Positions 26,621 through 35,681 of a stretch of DNA of 64,000 bases are shown in pieces. The DNA comes from Bradyrhizobium sp. DOA9. Its GTDB lineage: Bacteria > Pseudomonadota > Alphaproteobacteria > Rhizobiales > Xanthobacteraceae. The translations under genes and the position numbers were made by a program. A model generated the notes under the pieces. It was not told the origin of the DNA and did no database searches. It worked only from the letters and a program-made list of their open reading frames with translations. The DNA lies in the NCBI RefSeq assembly GCF_000617845.2, contig NZ_DF820425.1, forward strand, positions 3,337,725-3,401,724. The letters are read 5' to 3'. Within the stretch, counting starts at the first letter, position 1. Each line of letters starts with the position of its first letter.

Positions 26621-27907
26621 ATGGACTCATCTGTCACCTTCTCCTTCGACACTCCCGGCGATGCCGCACGCGCGGCCGAGCTCCGCCGCGTGAAGGCGCT
26701 GGCGACGCTGGTGCTGGCCTCGACGCTGGCACTGTTCGTCATCGCGAAGTGGCTGTTGCCCGTGCATCCCGTGTTCGGCTTCATCGCCGCCTTCGCGGAA
26801 GCTGCGACCATTGGCGGGCTCGCCGATTGGTATGCGGTGGTCGCGCTATTCAAGCGGCCGCTCGGCTTGCCGATCCCGCACACCGCGATCATCCAGAGCA
26901 ACCAGGCCCGCATCGCCGACAAGCTCGGCGAATTCATCCAGGTTCATTTGCTCGAGGCGGCTCCCGTCGAGGCCAAGCTGAAGGAGATCGATTTCGGCTC
27001 CTTCGTCGCCGACTGGCTGCGCGACCGCAAGCGCAGCGACGACCTTGCGCGCTTCGCGCTGCGTCTGTTGCCGGAGGCGGTGTCCGCAACCGAAAGCTCC
27101 GGCCTGATGACCTTCATCGTCCGCCGCATGTCCTCGCAGCTCCAGGCGATCGACCTCGCGCCGCTCGCGGCCGGCACGCTGCGCGGTTTTGTTGCGGAGG
27201 GACGGCACCAGATCCTGTTCGACGATCTCCTGCGCGTGATGCACGAGACCTTGAACCAGACGGAGACGATGGCGATGATCCGCGAGAAGGTGCGCGCGGA
27301 ATTGCCGACCCTTCTCAAGCTCTATCGCGCCGACAAGTTTCTGGTGAACAAGATCGTGGCCTCCGCCACCGCCTTCTTCAACGAGGTGCGCAGCGATCCC
27401 AAGCATCCGTTTCGCGGCGAGTTCGACCGCATGGTGCTGAGCTTCGTCGACCGGCTCGGCACCGATCAGGCCTATATCGACCGCATCGACGGCCTGAAAC
27501 GCGATCTGCTGGCGCGGCCGGAGCTTGCCGATCTGGCCCGCACCGTCTGGGCCAACACGCGCTCCTTCATCGAGCGCAGCGCGAGCGGCGAGACGCAGGT
27601 GCTGCAGCATCATCTCGCCGGGATGTTCGTCTCGGCCGGCGAGGCGCTCGCCAGCGATGCCGAGCTGCGCGGCGAGATCAACAAGGGCCTCGTGACCGTG
27701 CTGCGCAGCTTCGTCGCGGACCAGAAGAGCGGCGTCTCCACCTTCATCTCCGATCAGGTCAAGGCGTGGAATATGACGCAGCTGATTTCGCTGATCGAGA
27801 TCAACATCGGCCGCGACCTGCAATACATCCGCTTCAACGGCTCGTTGATCGGCGGGCTCGCCGGGCTCACGCTCTACACCGTAGAATTCCTGCTCCGATT
27901 GTTGTGA
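26621..27907 (+). CDS. DUF445 family membrane protein
   Basis: Protein of 428 residues. It opens with a helix (ALATLVLASTLALFVIAKWL, about 27-46), a second hydrophobic stretch containing GGLADWYAVVALFKRPLG, the DUF445 hallmark, and ends in another hydrophobic segment (GSLIGGLAGLTLYTVEFLLR). The middle is a long charged helical region. This is the E. coli YjiN-like topology: anchored at both ends with a large soluble domain. Function is unknown. The ATG at 26621 is the first in-frame start after repeat copy 2; no strong ribosome site is seen. Confidence 0.88.
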   Translation: MDSSVTFSFDTPGDAARAAELRRVKALATLVLASTLALFVIAKWLLPVHPVFGFIAAFAEAATIGGLADWYAVVALFKRPLGLPIPHTAIIQSNQARIADKLGEFIQVHLLEAAPVEAKLKEIDFGSFVADWLRDRKRSDDLARFALRLLPEAVSATESSGLMTFIVRRMSSQLQAIDLAPLAAGTLRGFVAEGRHQILFDDLLRVMHETLNQTETMAMIREKVRAELPTLLKLYRADKFLVNKIVASATAFFNEVRSDPKHPFRGEFDRMVLSFVDRLGTDQAYIDRIDGLKRDLLARPELADLARTVWANTRSFIERSASGETQVLQHHLAGMFVSAGEALASDAELRGEINKGLVTVLRSFVADQKSGVSTFISDQVKAWNMTQLISLIEINIGRDLQYIRFNGSLIGGLAGLTLYTVEFLLRLL

Positions 27908-28094
27908 CTTTTGCGTCACGGCCGTTAGCATTAACGCACGGGCCTATTGTCGCCTCGCGTCTCTCCCGCTTGAATATCGGGAACCGGCCGCCTAGCTGAT
28001 TCATGTTGCGCTGCGGAACGATCAAGAAGCCGGCGTGTTGGAATTCATGTCCATTTGTCGGCATCCCAGCCGGCGTTTTTTCAGGGAAACATTG

Positions 28095-28865
28095 ATGACC
28101 GCAACTGCCCAGACGCTGCGCCCGCCGTCCCGCACCCTGATGTTCCTGGAGGGGCGAGCGATCCACGAGTTCGGCGCATTCCTCGGCGCGCTGCCGCTGC
28201 TCAGCCTTGCTCCGCGCGGCGATGGGCATCCGGTGCTGGTGCTGCCCGGCCTCGTGGCATCCGACACCTCCACAGGCGCGCTACGAACGTTTCTGGGTAG
28301 CAAAGGCTATGCGGTGGCGGGCTGGCGCCTGGGCCGCAACTATGGCCTGCGTCCCGGCGTGCAGGATGCGATGCTCAATTTGATCCAGGACCTCAACGAT
28401 ACCCACGGCCGCAAGATCAGCCTGGTCGGTTGGAGCCTTGGTGGCATCTATGCGCGGCAGCTCGCCAAGATGATGCCGGAGCGCGTGCGCCAGGTGATCA
28501 CGCTCGGCAGCCCCTTCGCCGGCGATCCGCGCTCGACCAATGCCTGGCGTGTCTACGAATGGGCGAGCGGGCGCAAGGCCGACGAGGTCGATCCGCGCTT
28601 TGGCGGCGAGCTCGCCGTGCCGCCGCCGGTGCCGACCACTGCCATTTTCAGCCGCACCGACGGCGTCTGTGCCTGGCAAGGCTGCATGGAGAAGTCGGGC
28701 GCACAGACCGAGAGCATCGAGGTCGAAAGCAGCCATTGCGGCATGGGTCATCATCCCGCCGCCGTCTATGCCGTGGCCGATCGCCTCGCGCAGAAGGAAG
28801 GCCAGTGGCGCCCGTTCGATCGCAGCGGCTGGCGCAGCCTGGCCTATCCGGACCCACACAGGTAG
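28095..28865 (+). CDS. Alpha/beta hydrolase, paralogue B
   Basis: Protein of 256 residues, closely related to the hydrolase at 14534-15334. The nucleophile is Ser114 in GWSLGG, preceded by RGDGHPVLVLPGLVASD and followed by LGSPFAGDPRSTNAWR. The candidate acid lies in IFSRTDGVCAWQGC and the His in SSHCGMGHHP. The ATG at 28095 with AGGGAAA upstream is preferred over earlier in-frame starts. It appears to be a single-gene unit between DUF445 and paaX. The substrate is unknown. Confidence 0.88.
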   Translation: MTATAQTLRPPSRTLMFLEGRAIHEFGAFLGALPLLSLAPRGDGHPVLVLPGLVASDTSTGALRTFLGSKGYAVAGWRLGRNYGLRPGVQDAMLNLIQDLNDTHGRKISLVGWSLGGIYARQLAKMMPERVRQVITLGSPFAGDPRSTNAWRVYEWASGRKADEVDPRFGGELAVPPPVPTTAIFSRTDGVCAWQGCMEKSGAQTESIEVESSHCGMGHHPAAVYAVADRLAQKEGQWRPFDRSGWRSLAYPDPHR

Positions 28866-28958
28866 CGCTTCTCTTCACCTCGCCCTGCTTGCGAAGAGGA
28901 GAAGAGGCGCGGCTCCCGTCCATTGTGGCGCCCGCATCAAACGCGCTATGGCTCGTGC

Positions 28959-29825
28959 ATGGCGCATCCGCTTCTCCGCATCATCGACCAGCTCAAGCGC
29001 GAGCCCTCGCGTACCGGCTCCATCGTCATCACCGTGTTCGGCGATGCCATCGTGCCGCGCGGTGGTTCGGTGTGGCTCGGTACGCTGCTGGAATTCTTCG
29101 AAAGCCTGGATATCGACAGCGGCGTGGTGCGCACCGCGATGTCGCGGCTCGCTGCCGACGGTTGGCTGACGCGCGAGAAGGTCGGCCGCAACAGTTTCTA
29201 TCGCCTGGCCGATAAGGGCCGCCAGACCTTCGAGGCCGCGACGCGCCACATCTACGACCCGCCGCCGTCCGACTGGACCGGGCGCTTCGAGCTGCTGCTG
29301 ATCGGCAATGGCGAGGATCGCGACGTCTCGCGCGAAGCGCTGCGCAATGCCGGCTTCGGCAGCCCGCTGCCGGGCGTCTGGGTCGCGCCATCGGGCGTGC
29401 CGGTGCCGGACGAGGCGGCGGGCGCGATCCGCCTCGAAGTCTCGGCGGAAGACGACAGCGGCCGCCGTCTGCTCAGCGCGAGCTGGCCGCTCGACCGGAC
29501 CGCGGACGCCTATCTGAAATTCATGAAGACGTTCGAGCCGCTTCGCGCCGCGATCGCGCGCGGCACCGATTTGTCCCAGGCCGACGCCTTCACCGCGCGA
29601 ATCCTCTTGATCCACCATTACCGCCGCGTCGTGCTGCGCGACCCGCTGCTGCCCGAGAGCCTGCTGCCGCCGGACTGGCCGGGCAGGGCGGCCCGCGAAC
29701 TCTGCGGCGAGATCTATCGCGCGCTGCTTGCTCAGTCCGAACAATGGCTCGACGGTCACGGAACCAACGAAAAAGGGCCGTTGCCCCCCGCGCGAAAGCT
29801 GCTGGAGCGGAGGTTCGGCGCCTGA
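28959..29825 (+). CDS. paaX: PaaX family repressor of phenylacetate degradation
   Basis: Protein of 288 residues. The N-terminal winged helix-turn-helix has RTGSIVITVFGDAIVPRGG and SGVVRTAMSRLAADGWL; the middle and C-terminal PaaX domains follow (RLLSASWPLD, ILLIHHYRRVVLRDPLLPE). PaaX represses paa genes until phenylacetyl-CoA binds, as known from E. coli and Pseudomonas. It sits 75 bases before paaA on the same strand, so it probably controls the AT-rich promoter in that gap. The start at 28959 keeps the family's N-terminus. Confidence 0.92.
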   Translation: MAHPLLRIIDQLKREPSRTGSIVITVFGDAIVPRGGSVWLGTLLEFFESLDIDSGVVRTAMSRLAADGWLTREKVGRNSFYRLADKGRQTFEAATRHIYDPPPSDWTGRFELLLIGNGEDRDVSREALRNAGFGSPLPGVWVAPSGVPVPDEAAGAIRLEVSAEDDSGRRLLSASWPLDRTADAYLKFMKTFEPLRAAIARGTDLSQADAFTARILLIHHYRRVVLRDPLLPESLLPPDWPGRAARELCGEIYRALLAQSEQWLDGHGTNEKGPLPPARKLLERRFGA

Positions 29826-29846
29826 CCATTATGTTACAGAAATATC

Positions 29847-29874
29847 TTGCATGAGCTAAATCCTGTTATATATT
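29847..29874 (+). promoter_or_regulatory. Candidate paaA promoter, probable PaaX target
   Basis: The paaX-paaA gap is strikingly AT-rich for this genome. It has TTGCAT (29847-29852) and TATATT (29869-29874) 16 bases apart, a fair sigma-70 match. Similar segments ATGTTACA and CTGTTATA flank the -35 region. PaaX commonly binds at the paaA promoter; the exact operator cannot be fixed by eye. Confidence 0.5.
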
Positions 29875-29900
29875 CCCTCCCAATAAACGGGAGGATGCGC

Positions 29901-30893
29901 ATGTACACCCAGGCGCTGAACACGGCCGAGAGCGCTGATCGCGATCTGGAGGACGCAGGCAAGGCTGCGAAATTCCAGGCCCGCATCGATGCCGAGGAGC
30001 GCATCGAGCCGAACGACTGGATGCCGGCGGCCTATCGCAAGACGCTGACCCGGCAGATATCCCAGCACGCCCATTCCGAAATCGTCGGCATGCTGCCCGA
30101 GGGCAACTGGATCACGCGCGCGCCGACCTTGCGCCGCAAGGCCGCGTTGCTCGCCAAGGTGCAGGATGAATGCGGCCACGGCCTCTATCTCTACGCCGCG
30201 GCCGAGACGCTCGGCTCCTCCCGCGAGGAACTGGTCGACGCCATGCTCGCGGGGAAAGCAAAGTACTCCTCGATCTTCAACTATCCGACGCTGACCTGGG
30301 CGGACATTGGCACGATCGGCTGGCTGGTCGACGGCGCCGCGATCATGAACCAGATTCCGTTGTGCCGCTGCTCCTACGGGCCCTATGCCCGCGCGATGAT
30401 CCGCGTCTGCAAGGAGGAGTCCTTCCACCAGCGCCAGGGCTACGAGATCATGGTGACGCTGTGCCGCGGCTCGGAGGAGCAGAAGGCGATGGCGCAGGAT
30501 GCGCTGAACCGCTGGTGGTGGCCGGTGCTGATGATGTTCGGCCCGCCGGATGCCGCGAGCCAGCACAGCGACACCTCGACCAAGTGGAAGATCAAGCGCT
30601 TCTCCAATGACGAGCTGCGCCAGAAGTTCGTCGACGCCACCGTGCCGCAGGCGCAATATCTCGGCCTCACCATTCCCGACCCCGGCATGGTGCAGGACGC
30701 CGAGGGGCACTGGCGCTACAGCGAGATCGACTGGACCGAGTTCAAGCAGGTGCTCGCAGGCAACGGCCCCTGCAACCGCGACCGCATGGCCGCGCGCCGC
30801 AAGGCGCACGAGGAGGGCGCCTGGGTGCGCGAGGCGGCAGCCAGCTATGCCGCCAAGCGCGCCCAGCGTCAGACCGCTCAGGCGGCCGAATAG
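29901..30893 (+). CDS. paaA: 1,2-phenylacetyl-CoA epoxidase subunit PaaA (catalytic)
   Basis: Protein of 330 residues, the di-iron catalytic subunit of the oxygenase that epoxidises phenylacetyl-CoA. Iron-ligand regions are visible: QDECGHG (ExxH type) and [13 protein letters not shown] (ExxH). [20 protein letters not shown] is a conserved PaaA block. The ATG at 29901 has GGGAGG 6 bases upstream; a start at 29895 would abut the site. It is the first gene of paaABCD. Confidence 0.96.
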   Translation: MYTQALNTAESADRDLEDAGKAAKFQARIDAEERIEPNDWMPAAYRKTLTRQISQHAHSEIVGMLPEGNWITRAPTLRRKAALLAKVQDECGHGLYLYAAAETLGSSREELVDAMLAGKAKYSSIFNYPTLTWADIGTIGWLVDGAAIMNQIPLCRCSYGPYARAMIRVCKEESFHQRQGYEIMVTLCRGSEEQKAMAQDALNRWWWPVLMMFGPPDAASQHSDTSTKWKIKRFSNDELRQKFVDATVPQAQYLGLTIPDPGMVQDAEGHWRYSEIDWTEFKQVLAGNGPCNRDRMAARRKAHEEGAWVREAAASYAAKRAQRQTAQAAE

Positions 30894-30902
30894 GAGATCG
30901 AT

Positions 30903-31190
30903 ATGGCCACGCCGAACACGCCGATGTGGGAAGTCTTCATTCGCAGCCGCAACGGGCTCGCGCACAAGCATGTGGGATCGCTGCATGCGAGCGACGCCAC
31001 CATGGCACTGCATGCCGCGCGCGACATCTACACCCGGCGCGGCGAAGGCCTGTCGATCTGGGTGGTGCCGTCCACCGCGATCACCGCGAGCGATCCCGCC
31101 GAGAAGGGCATGATGTTCGAGCCGGCGGAATCGAAGATCTACCGGCATCCAACGTTTTACGAAGTGCCCGAAGAAGTGGGGCATATGTGA
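30903..31190 (+). CDS. paaB: 1,2-phenylacetyl-CoA epoxidase subunit PaaB
   Basis: Protein of 95 residues, the small structural subunit of the epoxidase, matching the family (about 95). It starts TPNTPMWEVFIRSRNGLAHK and contains HVGSLHASDATMALHAARD and YTRRGEGLSIWVVPS, typical PaaB blocks. GGAGATCGAT precedes the ATG. It overlaps paaC by one base (TGATG). Confidence 0.96.
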   Translation: MATPNTPMWEVFIRSRNGLAHKHVGSLHASDATMALHAARDIYTRRGEGLSIWVVPSTAITASDPAEKGMMFEPAESKIYRHPTFYEVPEEVGHM

Positions 31191-31966
31191 TGGCGGTCGC
31201 CAACATCCAGGTCTTGGAAACGCCGTTGGTGCTCTACGCGCTGCGCCGCGCCGACGATGCGCTGATCCTCGGTCACCGGCTGTCGGAATGGTGCGGGCAT
31301 GCGCCGATGCTGGAAGAGGACATGGCGCTCTCCAACATCGCGCTCGACCTCATCGGCCAGGCGCGCGAGCTCTACAGCTTTGCCGCCAAGGCCGAAGGCA
31401 GGGATAACGACGAGGACAAGCTCGCTTACTTGCGCGACGTGCGTCAGTACCGCAATCTGCTGCTGGTCGAGCAGCCCAATGGCGATTTTGCCCAGACCCT
31501 GGTGCGGCAGTTCTTCTATTCCGCCTTCGCCGATCTCTACTGGCGCGCGATGATGATGTCCCGCGATGCGACGCTGGCGGCGATTGCGGCGAAATCGGAG
31601 AAGGAGAGCGCCTACCATCTGCGCCATGCCTCGGAATGGATCATCCGGCTCGGCGACGGCACCGAGGAGAGCCACGCGCGTGCGCAGGGAGCGATCGACC
31701 ATCTCTGGGCCTTCACCGGCGAGATGTTTGCCGTCGACGAGAGCGAACGTGCCCTGATCCAGGCCGGTATCGCTGTTGATCCCGCGAGCTTGCGCGGCCG
31801 CTGGCTGGCGACGCTCTCCGATGTCGTCAGCGAGGCGACGCTCGTGCTGCCGCAGAGCGATTGGATGCAGCAAGGCGGCCGTTCCGGCCGCCACAGCGAG
31901 CATCTCGGCCACCTCCTGTCGGAGCTGCAATCGATGCAGCGCACCTTTCCGGGGCTGACATGGTGA
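31190..31966 (+). CDS. paaC: 1,2-phenylacetyl-CoA epoxidase subunit PaaC
   Basis: Protein of 258 residues. It is the structural partner of PaaA in the (AC)2 core, ferritin-like but degenerate at the metal site. DDALILGHRLSEWCGHAP and EEDMALSNIALDLIGQARE are strongly conserved PaaC blocks; FAQTLVRQFFYSAF follows. The start at 31190 overlaps the paaB stop by one base, a sign of translational coupling. Confidence 0.95.
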   Translation: MAVANIQVLETPLVLYALRRADDALILGHRLSEWCGHAPMLEEDMALSNIALDLIGQARELYSFAAKAEGRDNDEDKLAYLRDVRQYRNLLLVEQPNGDFAQTLVRQFFYSAFADLYWRAMMMSRDATLAAIAAKSEKESAYHLRHASEWIIRLGDGTEESHARAQGAIDHLWAFTGEMFAVDESERALIQAGIAVDPASLRGRWLATLSDVVSEATLVLPQSDWMQQGGRSGRHSEHLGHLLSELQSMQRTFPGLTW

Positions 31967-32463
31967 CGGTGCTGGAGCGCGATAGCGAGCAGCGTCAGCG
32001 CGCCTGGAACGTTGCGGCCAGCGTGGTCGATCCGGAAATCCCGGTGCTGACCATCGCCGATCTCGGCGTTCTCCGCGACGTCGTCGTCGAGGGCGATCAT
32101 GTCGAGGTCGCGATCACCCCGACCTATTCGGGCTGCCCGGCCATGAACATGATCGCGCTCGAAATCGAGGTTGCGCTGGAGCGCGCCGGTTTCCATCAGC
32201 CGAAGGTCCGAACCGTGCTGTCGCCGGCCTGGACCACGGACTGGATGAGCGAGGAGGGGCGCCAGAAGCTGCGCGCCTACGGCATTGCGCCGCCGCAAGC
32301 TTCAAACTCGCGCCGCGCGTTATTCGGCGATCAGGTGGTCGCATGCCCGCAATGCGGCTCGGACAGGACCGAGCTGCTGTCCGAATTCGGCTCGACCTCC
32401 TGCAAGGCGCTCTGGCGCTGCAAGGCCTGCCGCGAACCCTTCGACTATTTCAAGTGTCATTGA
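31960..32463 (+). CDS. paaD: PaaD, iron-sulfur maturation factor of the epoxidase
   Basis: Protein of 167 residues. The N-terminal MIP18/DUF59-like domain has VVDPEIPVLTIADLGVLRDV and TPTYSGCPAMNMI with the reactive Cys; the C-terminus has a zinc-ribbon-like CPQCG and CKAC. PaaD is thought to assist iron-sulfur assembly for PaaE. The ATG at 31960 overlaps paaC by 7 bases; a GTG at 31963 is the alternative. The next gene, paaE, is separated by a palindromic repeat. Confidence 0.93.
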   Translation: MVTVLERDSEQRQRAWNVAASVVDPEIPVLTIADLGVLRDVVVEGDHVEVAITPTYSGCPAMNMIALEIEVALERAGFHQPKVRTVLSPAWTTDWMSEEGRQKLRAYGIAPPQASNSRRALFGDQVVACPQCGSDRTELLSEFGSTSCKALWRCKACREPFDYFKCH

Positions 32464-32485
32464 GGCGCACAAATGCCAACCCCAT

Positions 32486-32572
32486 CGTCATTGCGAGCGC
32501 AGCGAAGCAATCCAGATTGTCTCCGCGGAAAGATTCTGGATTGCTTCGTCGCAAGGGCTCCTCGCAATGATG
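32486..32572. repeat. Intergenic palindromic repeat family A, copy 3 (inverted orientation)
   Basis: Begins CGTCATTGCGAGCGCAGCGA and ends GGGCTCCTCGCAATGATG, so it lies opposite to copy 2. It sits inside the paa operon between paaD and paaE, with short unique sequence on both sides. Confidence 0.9.
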
Positions 32573-32600
32573 GCGGAAAGACCCCGCGAGGTCATTTCTG

Positions 32601-33683
32601 ATGTCAGCAGCCGCACCGCGCTTCCACCGTCTCGCCGTCAACGATCTCCGCCGCGAGGCGTCCGACGCCGTCTCGATGACCTTCGCCATCCCCAATGAAC
32701 TCGCCGGCGACTACGCTTTCGCGCCCGGCCAGTACCTGACGCTGCGCACCACGCTCGACGGCGAGGAGGTGCGCCGTTCCTATTCGATCTGTTCCGGTCC
32801 CGACGATGGCGAGATCCGGATCGCCGTGAAGAAAGTCGACGGCGGCGCTTTTTCGAGCTGGGCAGCCGAAGATCTCAAATGCGGCGACGAGCTCGACGTG
32901 ATGACGCCGACCGGCCGCTTCGGCGTGGTCCCGCCGGCAGATCGGGCGCGCGTTCACGTCGGTTTTGCTGCCGGCTCCGGCATCACGCCGATCCTGTCGA
33001 TCGTGAAGGGTGTGCTCGTGCGCGAGCCGGGAAGTCGCTTCTTCCTCTTCTACGGCAACCGCACCACCGACAGCATCATGTTCCTCGAAGCGCTCGAGGA
33101 GCTGAAGGACCGCTTCATCGATCGCCTCTCGATTTTTTATTTGCTCTCCGGCGAGGAGCAGGACATCCCGATCCTGCATGGCCGGCTCGACGGCGAGAAG
33201 GTGAGGGTGCTGCTCCGCTCGCTGGTGCCGGCGGGAAGCGTCGATCATGCCTATATTTGCGGTCCTCTGGGCATGAGCGAGGACATCGAGACCACCTGCC
33301 GCGAGCTCGGCATCGAGCAGGACCGCATCCATGTCGAGCGCTTCGTCTCCGAATTCGGCGGCAAGCCGCGGCCGAAGAGGGTGGTCGCGCCCGACGCGCC
33401 GCCGAAGGCGATGGCGTCACTGATCATCGACGGCAAGCGCCGCGACGTGCCGGTCGCCGAGGACGAGGCGATTCTCGATGCCGCGCTGCGCGCCGGCGTC
33501 GATCTGCCCTTTGCCTGCAAGGGCGGCATGTGCTCGACCTGCCGCGCCAAGCTGGTGGAGGGCGAGGCGCCGATGGACATCAACTATTCGCTGGAACCGT
33601 GGGAGCTCGAGGCCGGTTTTGTTCTCACCTGCCAGGCCAAGCCGTCCACGGAGCGGGTCGTGGTCGATTATGATCATGTCTGA
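32601..33683 (+). CDS. paaE: PaaE, NADPH:epoxidase reductase
   Basis: Protein of 360 residues. A ferredoxin-reductase part (FAD-binding RRSYSICSGPDDGE at about 56-69; nucleotide site GFAAGSGITPILSI) is joined to a C-terminal plant-type 2Fe-2S domain with Cys306, Cys311, Cys314 and Cys344 (CKGGMCSTC, then TCQAKPS). It passes electrons from NADPH to PaaABC. In frame with its family from the first Met; a 137-base gap with repeat copy 3 separates it from paaD, so it could be less expressed or carry its own promoter. Confidence 0.95.
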   Translation: MSAAAPRFHRLAVNDLRREASDAVSMTFAIPNELAGDYAFAPGQYLTLRTTLDGEEVRRSYSICSGPDDGEIRIAVKKVDGGAFSSWAAEDLKCGDELDVMTPTGRFGVVPPADRARVHVGFAAGSGITPILSIVKGVLVREPGSRFFLFYGNRTTDSIMFLEALEELKDRFIDRLSIFYLLSGEEQDIPILHGRLDGEKVRVLLRSLVPAGSVDHAYICGPLGMSEDIETTCRELGIEQDRIHVERFVSEFGGKPRPKRVVAPDAPPKAMASLIIDGKRRDVPVAEDEAILDAALRAGVDLPFACKGGMCSTCRAKLVEGEAPMDINYSLEPWELEAGFVLTCQAKPSTERVVVDYDHV

Positions 33684-33784
33684 TCAGGCGTTCTGCGGCT
33701 CCGCAATGCAAATGCGTCGCATTATTTGACAGCGTGAGCCAACCGGAACAACATCATGAGCAAACATCTGGCCGGGAGAAGCGC

Positions 33785-34234
33785 GTGAACGTCAAAGCCG
33801 CCCTGTCGCCTGAGGATATCGCCCGCGCCTGCGCCGAGGCGATGTGGGCCGAGGACGATGCCTCCAAGGGCCTCGGCATGGAGATCGTCGAGATCGGCCC
33901 GGGCTTCGCGACGCTCGCCATGACGGTGCGGCCGGACATGGTCAACGGCCAGCGCATCGCCCATGGCGGCTTCATCTTCACGCTCGCCGATTCCGCCTTC
34001 GCGTTCGCCTGCAACTCGCACAATGAGCGCGTCGTCGCGGCGCAGGGCCAGATCACCTTCATCAAGCCCGGCAAGCTCGGCGATCGTCTCATTGCGAAGG
34101 CGCGGGAAATTACCCGTGGCGGCCGCTCCGGCATCTACGACGTGCGTGTCACGGCGGACGAGGTCGTCATCGCCGAATTCCGCGGGCATTCGCGCGTCAT
34201 TTCCGGCACATGGCTGCCGGCGCAAGATCAATAA
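33785..34234 (+). CDS. paaI: PaaI, hydroxyphenylacetyl-CoA thioesterase
   Basis: Protein of 149 residues with a hot-dog fold. IAHGGFIFTLADSAFAFACN contains the HGG and catalytic Asp of PaaI enzymes; GQITFIKPGKLGDRL follows. PaaI hydrolyses dead-end CoA thioesters and frees CoA during phenylacetate degradation. I prefer the GTG at 33785 (GGGAG upstream); an alternative GTG at 33734 adds 17 residues with no family match. Confidence 0.92.
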   Translation: MNVKAALSPEDIARACAEAMWAEDDASKGLGMEIVEIGPGFATLAMTVRPDMVNGQRIAHGGFIFTLADSAFAFACNSHNERVVAAQGQITFIKPGKLGDRLIAKAREITRGGRSGIYDVRVTADEVVIAEFRGHSRVISGTWLPAQDQ

Positions 34235-34272
34235 GACCAAACAAAAAGAACGGACAATGTGGGGAAACGAGG

Positions 34273-35604
34273 ATGGCTCTGACGAGGCTCAAGGAAGGTG
34301 GCAGCGCCTATAGCGCGGAGATGGACGCGCACGAGCGCGCCTCGCGCGACGAGATCATGGCGCTGCAGACGCAGCGGCTGGCCTGGTCGCTGAAGCACGC
34401 CTACGACAACGTCGCGCACTATCGCAACGCCTTCGACAAGGCGGGCGTGCATCCGTCCGACTTTCACGAGCTCTCCGATCTCGCCAAATTTCCGTTCACG
34501 GTGAAGACGGACCTGCGCGACAATTATCCCTTCAACATGTTCGCCGTGCCGCGCCAGAAGCTGGTGCGGGTGCATGCCTCATCCGGCACGACCGGCAAGC
34601 CGATCGTGGTCGGATATACGCAAGCCGACATCGACACCTGGTCCGAGGTGATGGCGCGCTCGATCCGCGCCGCCGGCGGCCGCACCGGCATGATCATCCA
34701 CAATGCCTATGGCTATGGCCTTTTCACCGGCGGTCTCGGCGTACACTATGGCGCAGAGATGCTCGGCTGCACGGTTGTACCCATTTCCGGCGGCATGACC
34801 GAGCGGCAGGTGCAGCTCATCAACGATTTCCGGCCCGACATCATCACGGTGACGCCGAGCTACATGCTGGCAATCCTCGACGAGTTCAAGCGCCAGAAGC
34901 TCGATCCGCGCCAGTGCTCGCTCAAGATCGGCATCTTCGGCGCCGAGCCCTGGACCAACGCGATGCGCGCCGAGATCGAGGACGCCTTCGACATGGACGC
35001 CACCGACATCTACGGCCTGTCCGAGGTGATCGGCCCGGGCGTTGCGCAGGAGTGCATCGAGACCAAGGACGGCCTGCACATCTGGGAGGACCATTTCTAT
35101 CCGGAGGTGATCGACCCCGAGACCGGCGCGGTGCTGCCGGACGGCGAGACGGGCGAGCTGGTCTTCACCTCGCTGACCAAGGAGGCCTTTCCGGTGATCC
35201 GCTATCGCACCCGCGACCTGACGCGGCTGCTGCCGGGTACGGCCCGGCCGGGCATGCGGCGGATGGAGAAGGTGACCGGCCGCTCGGACGACATGATCAT
35301 CCTGCGCGGCGTCAACCTGTTCCCGACCCAGATCGAGGAGGTGCTGCTCGCGACCGACTGGTGCGGCGGACACTTCATTCTGGAACTCACCCGCGAAGGC
35401 CGCATGGACGAGCTCACCATCATCGCCGAGGCGCGGCCCGAGAGCTGGGACGGACGCGGGCTCGTCGATCATGCGGACCGGATTTCGACCCACATCAAGA
35501 ACACGATCGGCGTCAGCTCGAGGGTGCAGGTGGTTGCGCCCGCGACGCTGGAACGCTCGCTCGGCAAGGCCAAGCGGCTCCACGACAAGCGGCCCAAGGA
35601 CTGA
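34273..35604 (+). CDS. paaK: Phenylacetate-CoA ligase PaaK
   Basis: Protein of 443 residues that activates phenylacetate with ATP and CoA. The adenylate-forming signature is HASSGTTGKPIVVGYTQADI, followed by NAYGYGLFTGGLGVHYGAEM, DIYGLSEVIGPGVAQEC and the C-terminal RSDDMIILRGVNLFPTQIEE. The ATG at 34273 is close to GAGGA. It closes the paa cluster (paaX-ABCD-E-I-K). The beta-oxidation part (paaF, G, H, J, Z) is not in this window. Confidence 0.95.
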   Translation: MALTRLKEGGSAYSAEMDAHERASRDEIMALQTQRLAWSLKHAYDNVAHYRNAFDKAGVHPSDFHELSDLAKFPFTVKTDLRDNYPFNMFAVPRQKLVRVHASSGTTGKPIVVGYTQADIDTWSEVMARSIRAAGGRTGMIIHNAYGYGLFTGGLGVHYGAEMLGCTVVPISGGMTERQVQLINDFRPDIITVTPSYMLAILDEFKRQKLDPRQCSLKIGIFGAEPWTNAMRAEIEDAFDMDATDIYGLSEVIGPGVAQECIETKDGLHIWEDHFYPEVIDPETGAVLPDGETGELVFTSLTKEAFPVIRYRTRDLTRLLPGTARPGMRRMEKVTGRSDDMIILRGVNLFPTQIEEVLLATDWCGGHFILELTREGRMDELTIIAEARPESWDGRGLVDHADRISTHIKNTIGVSSRVQVVAPATLERSLGKAKRLHDKRPKD

Positions 35605-35655
35605 CTTGAAGGACTGACTGGACGGATTGACTCGACCGGCTCCAGAGGCGACAAG

Positions 35656-35680
35656 GCCCGCGAGAAATCGCGGGTCTTTT
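35656..35680 (+). terminator. Intrinsic terminator after paaK
   Basis: Stem CCCGCGA/TCGCGGG (35657-35663 and 35668-35674) with a GAAA tetraloop and a TCTTTTC tail. It ends one base before the next ATG, so translation of the next gene must start in the shadow of this hairpin. Confidence 0.85.
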
Positions 35681-35681
35681 C

